Assembly: GCA_023150455.1 (NCBI GenBank)
Contig: JAKLKW010000005.1
Span: forward strand, 1-59,363
Direction: 5' to 3'
Length of the DNA: 59,363 nt
DNA from: Alphaproteobacteria bacterium
GTDB lineage: Bacteria; Pseudomonadota; Alphaproteobacteria; JAEULC01
The notes under the pieces were generated by a model, which was not told where the DNA came from, ran no database searches, and was given only the letters and a program-made list of their open reading frames with translations. Made by a program: the position numbers and the translations under genes. Shown here one piece after another: positions 1 through 8,532 of the stretch. Position 1 is the first letter of the stretch. Each line of letters opens with the position of its first letter.

Positions 1-143
1 ACCGCGTCGCCGATCAGCGTCATACGCAACGCGCGCACGATGATGTCGGCGCCGAGCCAGGCGAGGCACACGCCGCCGATCACGAGGAACGACAGCTCCG
101 CGGCCACCAGCATCGCCAGGCGCCGTCTGTCGCTTCGTCTCAT
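1..143 (-). CDS. N-terminal part of a membrane protein of unknown function (runs off the window)
   Basis: The frame opens with ATG at 143, preceded on the minus strand by a good Shine-Dalgarno (GGGAGG, 6 bases upstream), and stays open to the window edge, so only about 47 residues are seen. They start with a basic stretch (MRRSDRRR) followed by a hydrophobic segment of about 25 residues (LAMLVAAELSFLVIGGVCLA), typical of an N-terminal membrane anchor. The downstream domain lies outside the window. No family can be assigned. Confidence 0.6.
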   Translation of the reverse strand, partial: MRRSDRRRLAMLVAAELSFLVIGGVCLAWLGADIIVRALRMTLIGDA

Positions 144-229
144 GGCTACCTCCCATGACGGGGATGCGGCCTGGACGATAGGCGATGCGGTCAGCCTGGC
201 GCTGTGACGGCAGTCACTCGCCGCGGACG

Positions 230-2341
230 CTATTCTCCAACCAGCGCGATCGGCGGACGGTTCGGCTTCAGCGGCAGGCTTGCAGTCAACAGGGCCTCGG
301 CACTGGCCGCCGGCATCGGCGCGGCGAACAGGTAGCCCTGGCCGAACTCGCATTTCAGCAGCTCGAGCTGGCGGCGCTGCTCGGCGGTCTCGATGCCCTC
401 GGCGACGATCTCCAGCCCCAGGCTGTGGCCCAGCTTGATGATGGTCTTGATCAACGCGCGCTCGGCCGCGTTGTCGTCGATGCGTGCGATGAAGCTGCGG
501 TCGATCTTGAGCGTATTGATCGGGAAGCGGTGCAGGTAGCTGAGCGACGAGTAGCCGGTGCCGAAGTCGTCGACGCTGAGGCTCACGCCCATCTCGCGCA
601 CGCGCGCCAGGATCGCCGCGGCCAGCTCGGGGTTCTCCATGATCACGCTTTCGGTGATCTCGAGCTTCAGGCGGTGGCCGCTCAACGCCATGCCGTCCAG
701 CGTGTCGCGGATCTCGCCGACCAGGTCGGTCTGCGAAAGCTGCTTGGCCGAGATGTTGACGCTGACCGACATGTCCGCGCCGATCAGGCCGCGGCCCTGC
801 CAGTCGACCAGCTGCGCGCAGGCGGCCGTCAGCACCTTGTGCCCGATCGGCACGATCAGGCCGGTTTCCTCGGCCAGCGGGATGAACTCGCCGGGCGACA
901 CGGTGCCGCGCTCGCCGTTCTCCCAGCGCACCAGCGCCTCGAAGCCGGCGATGCGGCCCGTATCGAGCCAGACGATCGGCTGGTAGTAGACCGTGAACTC
1001 GTCGCGGTCGATGGCACGGCGCAGGTCCGTCTCGAGCTTCAGGCGCGTCACCGCGCGCGAATGCATCTTCTGGTCGAACACCTCGATCCGGCCGGTGCCG
1101 ATCGACTTGGCGCGGTACAGCGCCAGGTTGGCGTCGCGCAGCAGATCGTCGGCGTTGCGCACGCGGCCGGTCGCGATGGCGATGCCGATGCAGGCGCTGA
1201 CGAAGATCTCCTGCTCGTCCAGCACGATCGGCGCCGACAACACGCCCTGCACGCGATCGGCGATCGAGATGGCCTTGGCGACGTCGCCGGCATGCTCCGC
1301 CAGGATGGCGAACTCGTCGCCGCCCAGCCGCGCCAGCGTGTCGCCCTCCTTGAGGCAGCCTTCCAGCCGCCGCGCCAGGATGGTCAGGAACTCGTCGCCG
1401 GCGCCGTGGCCGAGCGAATCGTTGACCAGCTTGAAGCGGTCGATATCGAGCGCCAGCACCGCGCAACGCTGCTCGGCGCGGCGCCGGCTCATGACCAGCG
1501 CCTGGCCCAGCCGGTCCAGGAACAGCGCGCGGTTCGGCAGCCCCGTCAGCCCGTCGTGGAAGGCGTCGTACTCGAGCTGCTCGCGCACCCAGTGGCGGTC
1601 CGAGACGTCGGTCTGCGAGCCGGCGACGCACACCGCGCGGCCGTCCGGCGCGCGCCGGCCGACCGCGCGCGCCAGCATCCATCGGTAGCTGCCGTCGCGG
1701 ATGCGCAGCCGGTACTCGTGCTCGAGCTCGATCGACGTGCCTTCGACCAGGGCGTCGATCGCCAGGCGCAGCTCGTCGATGTCCGCGGGGTGGACGCGGC
1801 CCAGCCATTCCTCGGGGCTATCGCCGATCTCGCTGCGGTCGCAGCCCAGCATGGCGATCCAGCGCGGCGAATACAGCACGCGGCCATTGACCAGGTCCCA
1901 GTCCCACAAGCCGTCGTTGGCGCCCTCGGCGGCCAGCGCGTAGCGGTCGGCCACCGGCGTGGCGCCAAGTGCCTTGGGCGAAACCCGGCCGGTCCAATAG
2001 AGGGGCGGCTCGCCCGGATTGCCGAGCGGCGTCAGCGTGATCATGACCGGGATCAGCATGCCGTGGTTGCCGTGCAGCGTCGCGGCAACCGCGGCTTCCT
2101 GGTCGCCGGCCAGGGTGGCGAGCACCGTGGTGGCGGAGCCGGAGTCGCTGGGGCCGAACAGGAAGCGGGCCGGCGCACCGGCCAGCCTGCCCGATTCGTG
2201 GCCGGTCAACGCGTCGAGCATGCCGTTGGTGTAGACGACCCGCCAGGCCGCGCCGCCGCCGTCCCCGCGGCCAAGGGCGACCACGGGGCTGTGTGCGCTT
2301 TCGGCCAGCCGGCGCAGCAGATCGTCGAATTTGAAGGCCAT
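230..2341 (-). CDS. PAS-PAS-GGDEF-EAL cyclic-di-GMP signalling protein
   Basis: This 703-residue protein is predicted to make and/or break cyclic di-GMP. It has a divergent PAS-like region (about 20-125), a PAS_3-type domain (about 130-255, opening GLWDWDL), a GGDEF domain with the intact motif GGDEF near residue 340, and an EAL domain from about 440. The EAL domain keeps FEALVRW, EITES, DDFGTGYSS and VAEGIET, so the phosphodiesterase half should be active. The cyclase inhibitory site (RxxD, normally just before GGDEF) reads KEGD, so product inhibition may be weakened. No membrane segment is visible, so it is a cytosolic sensor with unknown ligand. It is transcribed away from the DUF423 gene. 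Which activity dominates cannot be read from sequence. Confidence 0.95.
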   Translation of the reverse strand: MAFKFDDLLRRLAESAHSPVVALGRGDGGGAAWRVVYTNGMLDALTGHESGRLAGAPARFLFGPSDSGSATTVLATLAGDQEAAVAATLHGNHGMLIPVMITLTPLGNPGEPPLYWTGRVSPKALGATPVADRYALAAEGANDGLWDWDLVNGRVLYSPRWIAMLGCDRSEIGDSPEEWLGRVHPADIDELRLAIDALVEGTSIELEHEYRLRIRDGSYRWMLARAVGRRAPDGRAVCVAGSQTDVSDRHWVREQLEYDAFHDGLTGLPNRALFLDRLGQALVMSRRRAEQRCAVLALDIDRFKLVNDSLGHGAGDEFLTILARRLEGCLKEGDTLARLGGDEFAILAEHAGDVAKAISIADRVQGVLSAPIVLDEQEIFVSACIGIAIATGRVRNADDLLRDANLALYRAKSIGTGRIEVFDQKMHSRAVTRLKLETDLRRAIDRDEFTVYYQPIVWLDTGRIAGFEALVRWENGERGTVSPGEFIPLAEETGLIVPIGHKVLTAACAQLVDWQGRGLIGADMSVSVNISAKQLSQTDLVGEIRDTLDGMALSGHRLKLEITESVIMENPELAAAILARVREMGVSLSVDDFGTGYSSLSYLHRFPINTLKIDRSFIARIDDNAAERALIKTIIKLGHSLGLEIVAEGIETAEQRRQLELLKCEFGQGYLFAAPMPAASAEALLTASLPLKPNRPPIALVGE

Positions 2342-2424
2342 TACGGCTTCACCGAAAGATCCGGGGTTAAACTTCGTAGCAATACTGCGTTAACAAGACG
2401 TCAAGACGGGAGGAGGCCTTGGGC

Positions 2425-2811
2425 ATGCGGGGCTGGGTCGGATTTGCCGCGGCCAACGGGTTCATCGGCGTGCTGGCAGGGGCCATGGGCGCGCATGTTC
2501 TCGCCGGCCGGATCGGCGCGAAGGGACTGGAGTGGCTGGGAACCGCCGAGCGCTACCAGATGTGGCACGCGCTCGCGCTCCTGGCGGTGGCCGTGCTGGC
2601 GCGCGCCGGCGAGGCGGGCACGGGGCGGCGATGGCTGCGGGCCGCGGCCGCGGCCTTCGCGGCCGGGATCGTCCTGTTCAGCGGCTCGCTCTACGTCCTG
2701 GCGTTCACCGGGTGGCGGCCGGTCGCCATGCTCACGCCGGTCGGCGGGCTCGCCTTCATGGCGGGATGGGTCGCGCTCGCCGGCCATGCCGTCTTCGGCC
2801 GGGCGCGTTGA
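2425..2811 (+). CDS. DUF423 family small membrane protein
   Basis: A protein of about 128 residues with four predicted membrane helices. The opening (FAANGFIGVLAGAMGAHVL) and the YQMWHALALL segment are typical of the DUF423/YgdD family, whose function is not established. I prefer ATG 2425 over the in-frame TTG at 2419, because the Shine-Dalgarno AGGAGG (2411-2416) sits 8 bases before the ATG but only 2 before the TTG. It is followed 33 bases later by the metallo-hydrolase gene on the same strand, so the two may be co-transcribed. Confidence 0.88.
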   Translation: MRGWVGFAAANGFIGVLAGAMGAHVLAGRIGAKGLEWLGTAERYQMWHALALLAVAVLARAGEAGTGRRWLRAAAAAFAAGIVLFSGSLYVLAFTGWRPVAMLTPVGGLAFMAGWVALAGHAVFGRAR

Positions 2812-2844
2812 GCCGCGTGCTGGCTTGGCCTAAGCTTCCCTTTC

Positions 2845-3729
2845 ATGTCCGGTCCGCCGCCCGCCGCTCCGTCATCGGCCGCGCCTCGAATCGCCGGCTT
2901 CTTCCACCCAGCGACGGGCACCGTGTCCTATGTCGTGGCCGATCCCGTCTCCGCGCGCGCCGCGATCATCGACCCCGTGCTCGATTTCGACCAGGCCGCC
3001 GGCCGCACGGCGACGGAAGCGGCCGACCGGCTGCGCTGCCATGTCGACGAGGCGCGGCTCACGGTCGACTGGATCCTCGAGACCCATGTCCACGCCGATC
3101 ACCTGAGCGCGGCGCGCTGGCTCAAGGACCGCCTGGGCGGACGCATCGGCATCGGCGAGCATGTCCGCGCCGTGCAGCGCTGCTTCTCCGGTCTCTACAA
3201 CTTCGCGCCGCCGGACGACGGCGACTTCGACCGTCTGTTCGCCGACGGCGAGCGATTCGGGATCGGGGGGCTCGAAGCCGAGGTCATGCACACGCCCGGC
3301 CACACGCCGGCCTGCGTTTCCTACCGCGTCGGCGACGCCGCCGTCTGCGGCGATACGTTGTTCATGCCCGACTACGGCACGGCGCGCTGCGACTTCCCGG
3401 GCGGCTCGGCCGAGACGCTCTACCGCTCGATCCGCCGGCTGCTCGCGCTGCCGCCGGACACGCGCATCTTTTGCGGCCACGACTACCCGCCCGCGGGCCG
3501 CGGGCCGGCGTGGCAGAGCACGGTGGCGCAGCAGCGGGCGGCCAACAAGCACGTGCGCGACGGCGTCGCGGAGGCGGACTTCGCACGCATGCGCCGCGCG
3601 CGCGACGCGACCCTGGCCATGCCGGCGCTGATCTGGCCGTCGATCCAGGTGAACATCCGCGGCGGACGCCTGCCGGCGCCCGCGGGCAACGGCATCGCCT
3701 ATCTGACGCTGCCGCTGAACGCGATTTGA
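2845..3729 (+). CDS. ETHE1/Blh-like metallo-beta-lactamase-fold hydrolase (probable persulfide dioxygenase)
   Basis: 294 residues with the metallo-beta-lactamase fold. The metal-binding motif is THVHADH (about residue 79). Later ligands sit in MHTPGHTPACVSY and CGDTLFMPDYGTARCDFPGG. In the ETHE1/Blh branch, single iron is bound by two His and one Asp, and glutathione persulfide is oxidised to sulfite. The GTARCDFPGG signature is characteristic of that branch rather than of glyoxalase II. No rhodanese domain is fused. The gene runs tail to tail with the BigR-like repressor, with 4 bases between the stop codons, supporting a sulfide-detoxification role. The ATG at 2845 has no clear Shine-Dalgarno. 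An untested alternative is a generic thioesterase. Confidence 0.85.
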   Translation: MSGPPPAAPSSAAPRIAGFFHPATGTVSYVVADPVSARAAIIDPVLDFDQAAGRTATEAADRLRCHVDEARLTVDWILETHVHADHLSAARWLKDRLGGRIGIGEHVRAVQRCFSGLYNFAPPDDGDFDRLFADGERFGIGGLEAEVMHTPGHTPACVSYRVGDAAVCGDTLFMPDYGTARCDFPGGSAETLYRSIRRLLALPPDTRIFCGHDYPPAGRGPAWQSTVAQQRAANKHVRDGVAEADFARMRRARDATLAMPALIWPSIQVNIRGGRLPAPAGNGIAYLTLPLNAI

Positions 3730-3733
3730 CGCG

Positions 3734-4078
3734 CTATTGCGCGGCGAGCGCCGATTTCCGGCCGCGCCCTCCGCCGCAGTAGATGTCGTGCAGCGTGGCC
3801 ATCACCGCCGAAGCCTCGCGCCCGGCGAGCGAGTAGTGGATCGTCTGCGCGACGCGTCGCGTGCGCACCAGCCCGTCGCGCCTGAGCCGCGCCAGGTGCT
3901 GCGACAGCGCCGACTGGCCCAGCGGCAGCAGCTGCTCGAGCTCGCCGACCGATCTCTCGCCCTCGGCGAGATGGCACAGGATCAAAAGCCGGCGCTCGTT
4001 GCTCATCGCCTTGAGCAAGGCGCTGGCACGTCGCGCGTTCTCGCGCAGCTCCTCGACGCGCATCGCTGGTCCGGCCAT
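3734..4078 (-). CDS. ArsR-family repressor with the BigR/SqrR-type cysteine pair
   Basis: A winged-helix ArsR-family repressor of 114 residues, starting at ATG 4078 (an in-frame ATG at 4063 is an alternative). The recognition helix region reads GQSALSQHLARLRRDGLV. Two cysteines are present: Cys35 in LLILCHL and Cys101 in DIYCGG. They are 66 residues apart, which matches the redox pair of BigR (42/108) and SqrR (41/107). Those proteins form a di- or tetrasulfide link when persulfides accumulate and then release DNA. The canonical ArsR metal site (ELCVCDL) is absent. It starts 32 bases after the stop of the FAD oxidoreductase gene on the same strand. Its targets probably include the facing metallo-hydrolase gene, but I saw no clear operator. 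Confidence 0.9.
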   Translation of the reverse strand: MAGPAMRVEELRENARRASALLKAMSNERRLLILCHLAEGERSVGELEQLLPLGQSALSQHLARLRRDGLVRTRRVAQTIHYSLAGREASAVMATLHDIYCGGGRGRKSALAAQ

Positions 4079-4110
4079 GCGCGCCTTATAGTGAGCGGAC
4101 GCGGCCGGCG

Positions 4111-5262
4111 TCAAACCGCCGCCGCGACCTGACGCAGGGCGGGACGCTGCGGCGACAGCATCGAGGCCGCCAGGCCGCGCGCCCTGAGATCGGCCGGCAG
4201 GTCGCCCGACGTCGCGAGCGCGGCGACGGCGCGCGCCAGCGCGGGCGACGTCTGGATGCCGTAGCCGCCTTGGCCCGCCAGCCAGAAGAAGCCCTCGGCG
4301 TCGGCGGCGAAGCCCGCGACGATCGTCTTGTCGACGACGAACGAGCGCAAGCCCGCCCATTTCGCCGCCAGGCGGCGCACCTGCATGACGGTGGCGGTCT
4401 CGATCCGGTCGATCGCGATGGCGATGTCGAGCTCCTCGGGCTGCGCGTCGCAGGGCGCGCTCGGCGTCTCGTCCGCGGGCGAGCCGAGCAGCCGCCCGCC
4501 CTGGCGCAGGAAGTACCAGCCCTCCTCCTCGTCGGCGCTGCTGACGATCGGCCAGGCGTCGATGTCCTGCCCCTCGGGCGGGTCGAAGGCGACGATGGTG
4601 CGCCGCTTGGGCACGAGCCCGACGCGTTCGACGCCGGCGAGCGCGGCGATCGCGTCGGCCCAGGCGCCGGCGGCGTTGATCAGCACGGGGGCGGCGAACC
4701 CGCCCTTCGTGGTGCGCACCCGCCATTGCCCCGCGCTGCGCTCGACCCCGGTCACCTCGGCGTCGGTGACGACGGCGCCGCCGCGGGCGCGCAAGCCCTT
4801 GAGGAACCCCTGGTGCAGCGCGTCGACGTCGATGTCCATCGCGTCGGGGTCGAGCATGCCGGCAACGGCGGCCTCCGGCTTCAGCACCGGGCAGAGCGCG
4901 AGCGCCTCGCGCGTGTCGAGCGCGCGCACGCTGGCCGAAAGCTCGCGGCACTCCTTCAGCTGCTGCTCAAGGCCACGCGTGTGGTCCGCGGTCGCCACCA
5001 CCATCGAGCCGCGCGGCGTGACCAGGGCGTGCTCGGCGAAGCCCGCGGGCGGCGACCGGAAGAAGTCCTTGCCGGCCGAGGTCAGCATCCGCATCGCGCG
5101 CGGCCCATAGGTCTCGATGAAGGTCGCGGCCGACCGGCCGGTCGTGTGATAGCCGGGCCGCTGCTCGCGCTCGAGCACGACCACCTTTCCCTTGGAGGCC
5201 AGCTCGTAGCCGGCCGAAGCGCCGGCGATGCCGGCGCCGATGACGAGGAAGTCCGATTGCAT
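4111..5262 (-). CDS. FAD-dependent amino-acid-type oxidoreductase (DadA/glycine-oxidase family)
   Basis: 383 residues. The N-terminal dinucleotide-binding motif is FLVIGAGIAGASAGYELA, followed by VVVLEREQRPG with the acidic residue for the FAD ribose, and by GYHTTGRSAATF, typical of the DAO superfamily. The C-terminal FFWLAGQGGYGIQTSPALA is the closing FAD-binding motif. These enzymes oxidise D-amino acids, sarcosine, glycine or small imino acids. The substrate cannot be told from sequence. No signal peptide or membrane anchor is seen. It precedes the ArsR-type repressor by 32 bases and may share its transcript. Confidence 0.88.
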   Translation of the reverse strand: MQSDFLVIGAGIAGASAGYELASKGKVVVLEREQRPGYHTTGRSAATFIETYGPRAMRMLTSAGKDFFRSPPAGFAEHALVTPRGSMVVATADHTRGLEQQLKECRELSASVRALDTREALALCPVLKPEAAVAGMLDPDAMDIDVDALHQGFLKGLRARGGAVVTDAEVTGVERSAGQWRVRTTKGGFAAPVLINAAGAWADAIAALAGVERVGLVPKRRTIVAFDPPEGQDIDAWPIVSSADEEEGWYFLRQGGRLLGSPADETPSAPCDAQPEELDIAIAIDRIETATVMQVRRLAAKWAGLRSFVVDKTIVAGFAADAEGFFWLAGQGGYGIQTSPALARAVAALATSGDLPADLRARGLAASMLSPQRPALRQVAAAV

Positions 5263-5396
5263 GGATGCGGCCTCGAATGACTGGGGCCGGGACCCTAGCG
5301 AGGCGCGCCTGCCTTGGCTAGCGCGCGTCTGGCGGCCGTTGATCCGGCCGCCAACTCAAATGGTTGGCGCGCGGATCAGCGCGCGCCGCGGGCGCG

Positions 5397-6611
5397 TCAT
5401 GCGCTGAGCAGCCCTTTCAGCGGCGCGGCAGCCCGGCTGTCGGGGAACACGCGCGTCTCCACCGTCTTCGGCGGCAGGCCGAGGTGATCGATCAGGACGG
5501 ACTTCGCGACCGAGCGCAGGTCGAGCGTCGGCACGAGATCGCGCCCGTCGTAGAGCCGGCCCGGGGCCAGGCCGGGCCAGTCCGCCAGCACGCGTCCGCC
5601 GGCTACCGCGCCGCCGATGAGAAACGCGGCGCCGCCCGTGCCGTGATCGGTGCCGCCGGTGCCGTTGACGGCAACCGTGCGGCCGAACTCGGTCGCGACC
5701 AGCACGGCTGTTTCGCGCCAGGCGGCGCCAAGCCCTTCGGCGATATCGACGACGCCCTCGGCGAGCGTCGCGAGCGCCTGCGCCAGGCGGCCGCGCACCG
5801 CGCCCTGGTTTGCATGCGTGTCCCAGCCGCCGAGATCGAGCGCCGCGATCCTCGGGCCGTTGGCGGCGGCAAGCATGCGGCCGGCGGCCTGGGCGGCCTG
5901 GCGGAATTGCTGGCGGCCGGGACCGGGCGGCTGGTTCATCCGCTGCCCGTCGTTCATGACCTGGTCGGCGAAGGACTGCGCCTTCAGTCCCTCGGCCAGG
6001 GCCGGGCCGAGCATCGCATCGTGCCGATAGAGCGCGGCAATGGTCTGCATCAGTCCCGGCTCGACCTCCGGCATGTCGGTCGGCGCCCACGAGGCCACCG
6101 GCACGGCGCCGCGCAGGACCAGCGGCACGCTCGGCCCGAGCGCCAATCCGTCGCGCGTGCCGATCCGCGCGGTCGGCATGACGGCAAGCGCGCGATTGAG
6201 CCACCCGTCGCGCGTCGCGTGCGGCGTGGCGATCCCGCTCTCCAACACGTCCTGGCCGTCGAAATGCGAGCGGCCGCGATAAGCGCTGCACGTGGCATGG
6301 ATCGCCAGCATCTCGCCGCGGCCGTAGAAGGCGAAGAGCGGCGCCAGCGCGGGGTGCAGGCCGAAGCGGCCGCCAAGGTCGAGGGCGCCGTCCTCGCTTC
6401 CCGGCTCGCCGATCGCGAGCGCGCCGCGCGCATTGCGATAGTCGGGGTCGCCATAGGGCGGCACCGCGGCCAGGCCGTCGAGACCGCCGCGCAGGATCAC
6501 CAGCACGAAGCGGCGGCTGGTCGGCGCATCGGCCAGGGCGAGCCGCGCCGGCATCGCCGCCAGCACGGCGCCGCCGCCAAGAGCGCGCAAGACTCGGCGT
6601 CGCGCGAGCAT
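5397..6611 (-). CDS. DUF1501 protein with Tat signal
   Basis: 404 residues starting at ATG 6611, two bases after the upstream DUF1800 stop. The N-terminus carries a twin-arginine signal (RRRVLRALGGG then a hydrophobic stretch ending ALA), so the folded protein should be exported. The family (DUF1501) resembles sulfatase/alkaline-phosphatase-fold proteins and is nearly always paired with DUF1800. Conserved segments include VILRGGLDGL, SHFDGQDVLE, DLGGWDTHANQG, TEFGRT and TDHGTGGAAF. The Asp/His-rich motifs suggest a metal site, but the biochemical function is not established. It is the last gene of a tight ECF sigma factor operon. Confidence 0.93.
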   Translation of the reverse strand: MLARRRVLRALGGGAVLAAMPARLALADAPTSRRFVLVILRGGLDGLAAVPPYGDPDYRNARGALAIGEPGSEDGALDLGGRFGLHPALAPLFAFYGRGEMLAIHATCSAYRGRSHFDGQDVLESGIATPHATRDGWLNRALAVMPTARIGTRDGLALGPSVPLVLRGAVPVASWAPTDMPEVEPGLMQTIAALYRHDAMLGPALAEGLKAQSFADQVMNDGQRMNQPPGPGRQQFRQAAQAAGRMLAAANGPRIAALDLGGWDTHANQGAVRGRLAQALATLAEGVVDIAEGLGAAWRETAVLVATEFGRTVAVNGTGGTDHGTGGAAFLIGGAVAGGRVLADWPGLAPGRLYDGRDLVPTLDLRSVAKSVLIDHLGLPPKTVETRVFPDSRAAAPLKGLLSA

Positions 6612-6613
6612 TG

Positions 6614-7996
6614 TCACCTCCGTTGGAACTCCGGCGCGGCGAGAACCAGCGCGATGCCGTCGCGTGCGCTCGCGGCGCGCTCGACGGCGAGTCGTGTCTC
6701 GGTGCGGGAAGCCGGCGCGATCGATTGCGCGAACAGCTCCATCGGCGCGATCTCGGCGGCGAACCGGCCCGCCAGCGCCGTGGCCCATTCGACGCGGCGC
6801 ACCACGGCCTCGGGCGCCGTCCAGTCCGAAGCCGTATCGGGCCAGCCGGCGGGCGAGGGCGCGGCGAACGGTGCCTGTCCCAGACGTCGAAGCGCGCCGA
6901 TCAGACGGCGTCCGTCGCCCTGCGTGGCCGCGGGGTATCCGGTCGCGCGCAACGCTGCCACGACCAGCTCGGCCGGCGGCCGGACTTTCGACAGGGGCTT
7001 GGCCCAGGCTGCGTCCTCGCCGACGAGCGCGCGCATCACGGCGGCGAGGTCGCCGCCGGCCGCGCGGAATGTCGCCGCCAGCCGCTCGATGCTGGCGGAG
7101 GGCGGATCGTCGGCGATGAAGTGGCACGCGAGCTTGCGCGCGATGTGCCGGGCAGTCGCGGGATGCCGCGCCAGGTCCTTCAGCGCGCCGATGCCCTCGC
7201 GCTCGCCGTCCTCGGTGTAGCGCTTGCCGAGCAGCGTCTTGTCGCCCGGCTCGTGCGCCAGTGGGCGAAAGCGGAAGCCGCCCGGATCGGCGTCGTCCAG
7301 CCGCGCGATCGACCAGCCGGTCAGGATCATCGCCAGCGCGCGGACGTCGTCCTGGGTGTAGCCGGCGTCGACGCCGAGCGTGTGCAGCTCGAGGATCTCG
7401 CGCGCCAGGTTCTCGTTGATGCCGCGCGCACGCCGGCGGCCCGCGCGCGAGTTGGGACCGATCGACAGCGCATTGTCGAGATAGAGCAGCATGGCCTGGT
7501 GGCGCGCGACCGCCAGCAGCATGTCCTCGAAGCGGCCGAGTACATGCGGACGGATCGCTTCGCGCTCGAACGCGCCCGCAAGCGCGAGCACCGGCGGACG
7601 CAGGATCGAGACGGTGAAATGGTTCGACCAGAAAGCGACCAGGCGCTCGATCGCCGGCGCCTTCGACTCGATCTGCGCGCGCATGCGCAGGCCCGCCTCG
7701 TGCAGATAGGCCTCGCGCGGCTGCTCCATGCCCGGCGGCAGCGCGGCGCGCGGCGGCTGGTCGGCGGCCGCCGGCCGGTCGCGGCGTTGCTCCTGCATCG
7801 CGCGGCGCGCGGCGAGGAACAGCCTGGTCCGCTCGCCGCCGTCGGGCAAGCCGGCCAGCGCCGGCGGCATGGCCTGCGGCACGAGCTGCTGGCGGACCCA
7901 GCCGCGCGGATCGGTGGCGGCGGCGGCGATCTCGCCCGGCGCGGCGCCCAGGCCGAAGCGCGCGGTGGCGACGACGGCGGCTGCGCGCGCCGCCAT
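6614..7996 (-). CDS. DUF1800 protein
   Basis: 460 residues from ATG 7996, which follows the upstream stop codon by 2 bases. Family hallmarks are ARFGLGAAPGE near the start, FWSNHFTVS, REILELHTLGVDAGYTQDDV, ARALAMILTGW-like text (LAMILTGWSIAR), and ARHIARKLACHFIADDPP. DUF1800 proteins are of unknown function and co-occur with DUF1501 across bacteria. In many homologues a signal peptide is present; here the N-terminus (MAARAAAVVATARFG) is only weakly hydrophobic, so export alone is uncertain and co-export with the Tat-tagged DUF1501 is possible (inference). The gene may be translationally coupled to its neighbours. Confidence 0.92.
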   Translation of the reverse strand: MAARAAAVVATARFGLGAAPGEIAAAATDPRGWVRQQLVPQAMPPALAGLPDGGERTRLFLAARRAMQEQRRDRPAAADQPPRAALPPGMEQPREAYLHEAGLRMRAQIESKAPAIERLVAFWSNHFTVSILRPPVLALAGAFEREAIRPHVLGRFEDMLLAVARHQAMLLYLDNALSIGPNSRAGRRRARGINENLAREILELHTLGVDAGYTQDDVRALAMILTGWSIARLDDADPGGFRFRPLAHEPGDKTLLGKRYTEDGEREGIGALKDLARHPATARHIARKLACHFIADDPPSASIERLAATFRAAGGDLAAVMRALVGEDAAWAKPLSKVRPPAELVVAALRATGYPAATQGDGRRLIGALRRLGQAPFAAPSPAGWPDTASDWTAPEAVVRRVEWATALAGRFAAEIAPMELFAQSIAPASRTETRLAVERAASARDGIALVLAAPEFQRR

Positions 7997-7998
7997 GG

Positions 7999-8532
7999 TC
8001 ACGGCCGCGGCCGCGGCTTGAACTGGTCGGCGAACTGCCCGCGCGATTCGGCCGACAGCTTCGACAGGGCATCGGCCGTGCCGGCGTGCACCCGCGTCTG
8101 GATGCCGAGCTGCTTCTGCCGCAGCTCGGCCATGGCGGCGAGGAAGCCGGCACGGTCGAAGGGCTCGGCGCGCACCGCCTCGGTCGCGCGTTCGCGCAGG
8201 CGGCGGATCGCCTGCTGTTCCCGGCCGATCTCGGGCCTGAGCGCGCCCATCGTCTCCTTGAAGACGCGTTGATCGGCCTCGGGCAGGGATTGCACGGCCT
8301 GGCGGATCGGCGGGCCGCCGGCGAAGCGCGGCGCGCCGCGCTCGCCCGGCATGCCGACGATCCAGCCAAGCCCGTGACGGTGATGCGCCCAGCCGCCGGC
8401 GATCAGGCCGATCAGGAACAGGTTGAGGACGAGCGAGGCGAACAGCGCCGGCCCGCGCCAGCCCCGGCGGCGGCCGCGGTTTGCCTCCGCGGGCGGCGCC
8501 GCGCCCGGCTCGCCCGTGCCGCCCGTCACCAT
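7999..8532 (-). CDS. Spy/CpxP-like periplasmic metal-resistance protein
   Basis: 177 residues. After a Pro/Ala/Arg-rich cytoplasmic tail there is a single membrane segment (ALFASLVLNLFLIGLIAGGW). This is followed by a periplasmic helical region with the arrangement FKETMGALRPEI...LRERATEAVRAEPFDRAGFLAAMAELRQKQ, typical of the heavy-metal-resistance (Metal_resist) proteins related to CpxP, Spy and CnrX. A HHRHG cluster just after the membrane segment could bind metal. CnrX-type members act as sensors that bind an anti-sigma protein, and its position after the anti-sigma-like gene fits that idea. It overlaps that gene by 7 bases. Confidence 0.85.
   Translation of the reverse strand: MVTGGTGEPGAAPPAEANRGRRRGWRGPALFASLVLNLFLIGLIAGGWAHHRHGLGWIVGMPGERGAPRFAGGPPIRQAVQSLPEADQRVFKETMGALRPEIGREQQAIRRLRERATEAVRAEPFDRAGFLAAMAELRQKQLGIQTRVHAGTADALSKLSAESRGQFADQFKPRPRP

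Noticed and set aside
185..2833. 882-residue plus-strand frame
   Set aside because: It is antisense to the PAS-GGDEF-EAL gene, which has intact catalytic motifs.
3734..4951. Long minus-strand frame combining Arg-rich text and the ArsR-type repressor
   Set aside because: Only the last 114 codons (from ATG 4078) match a protein; the upstream part overlaps the FAD oxidoreductase in another frame.
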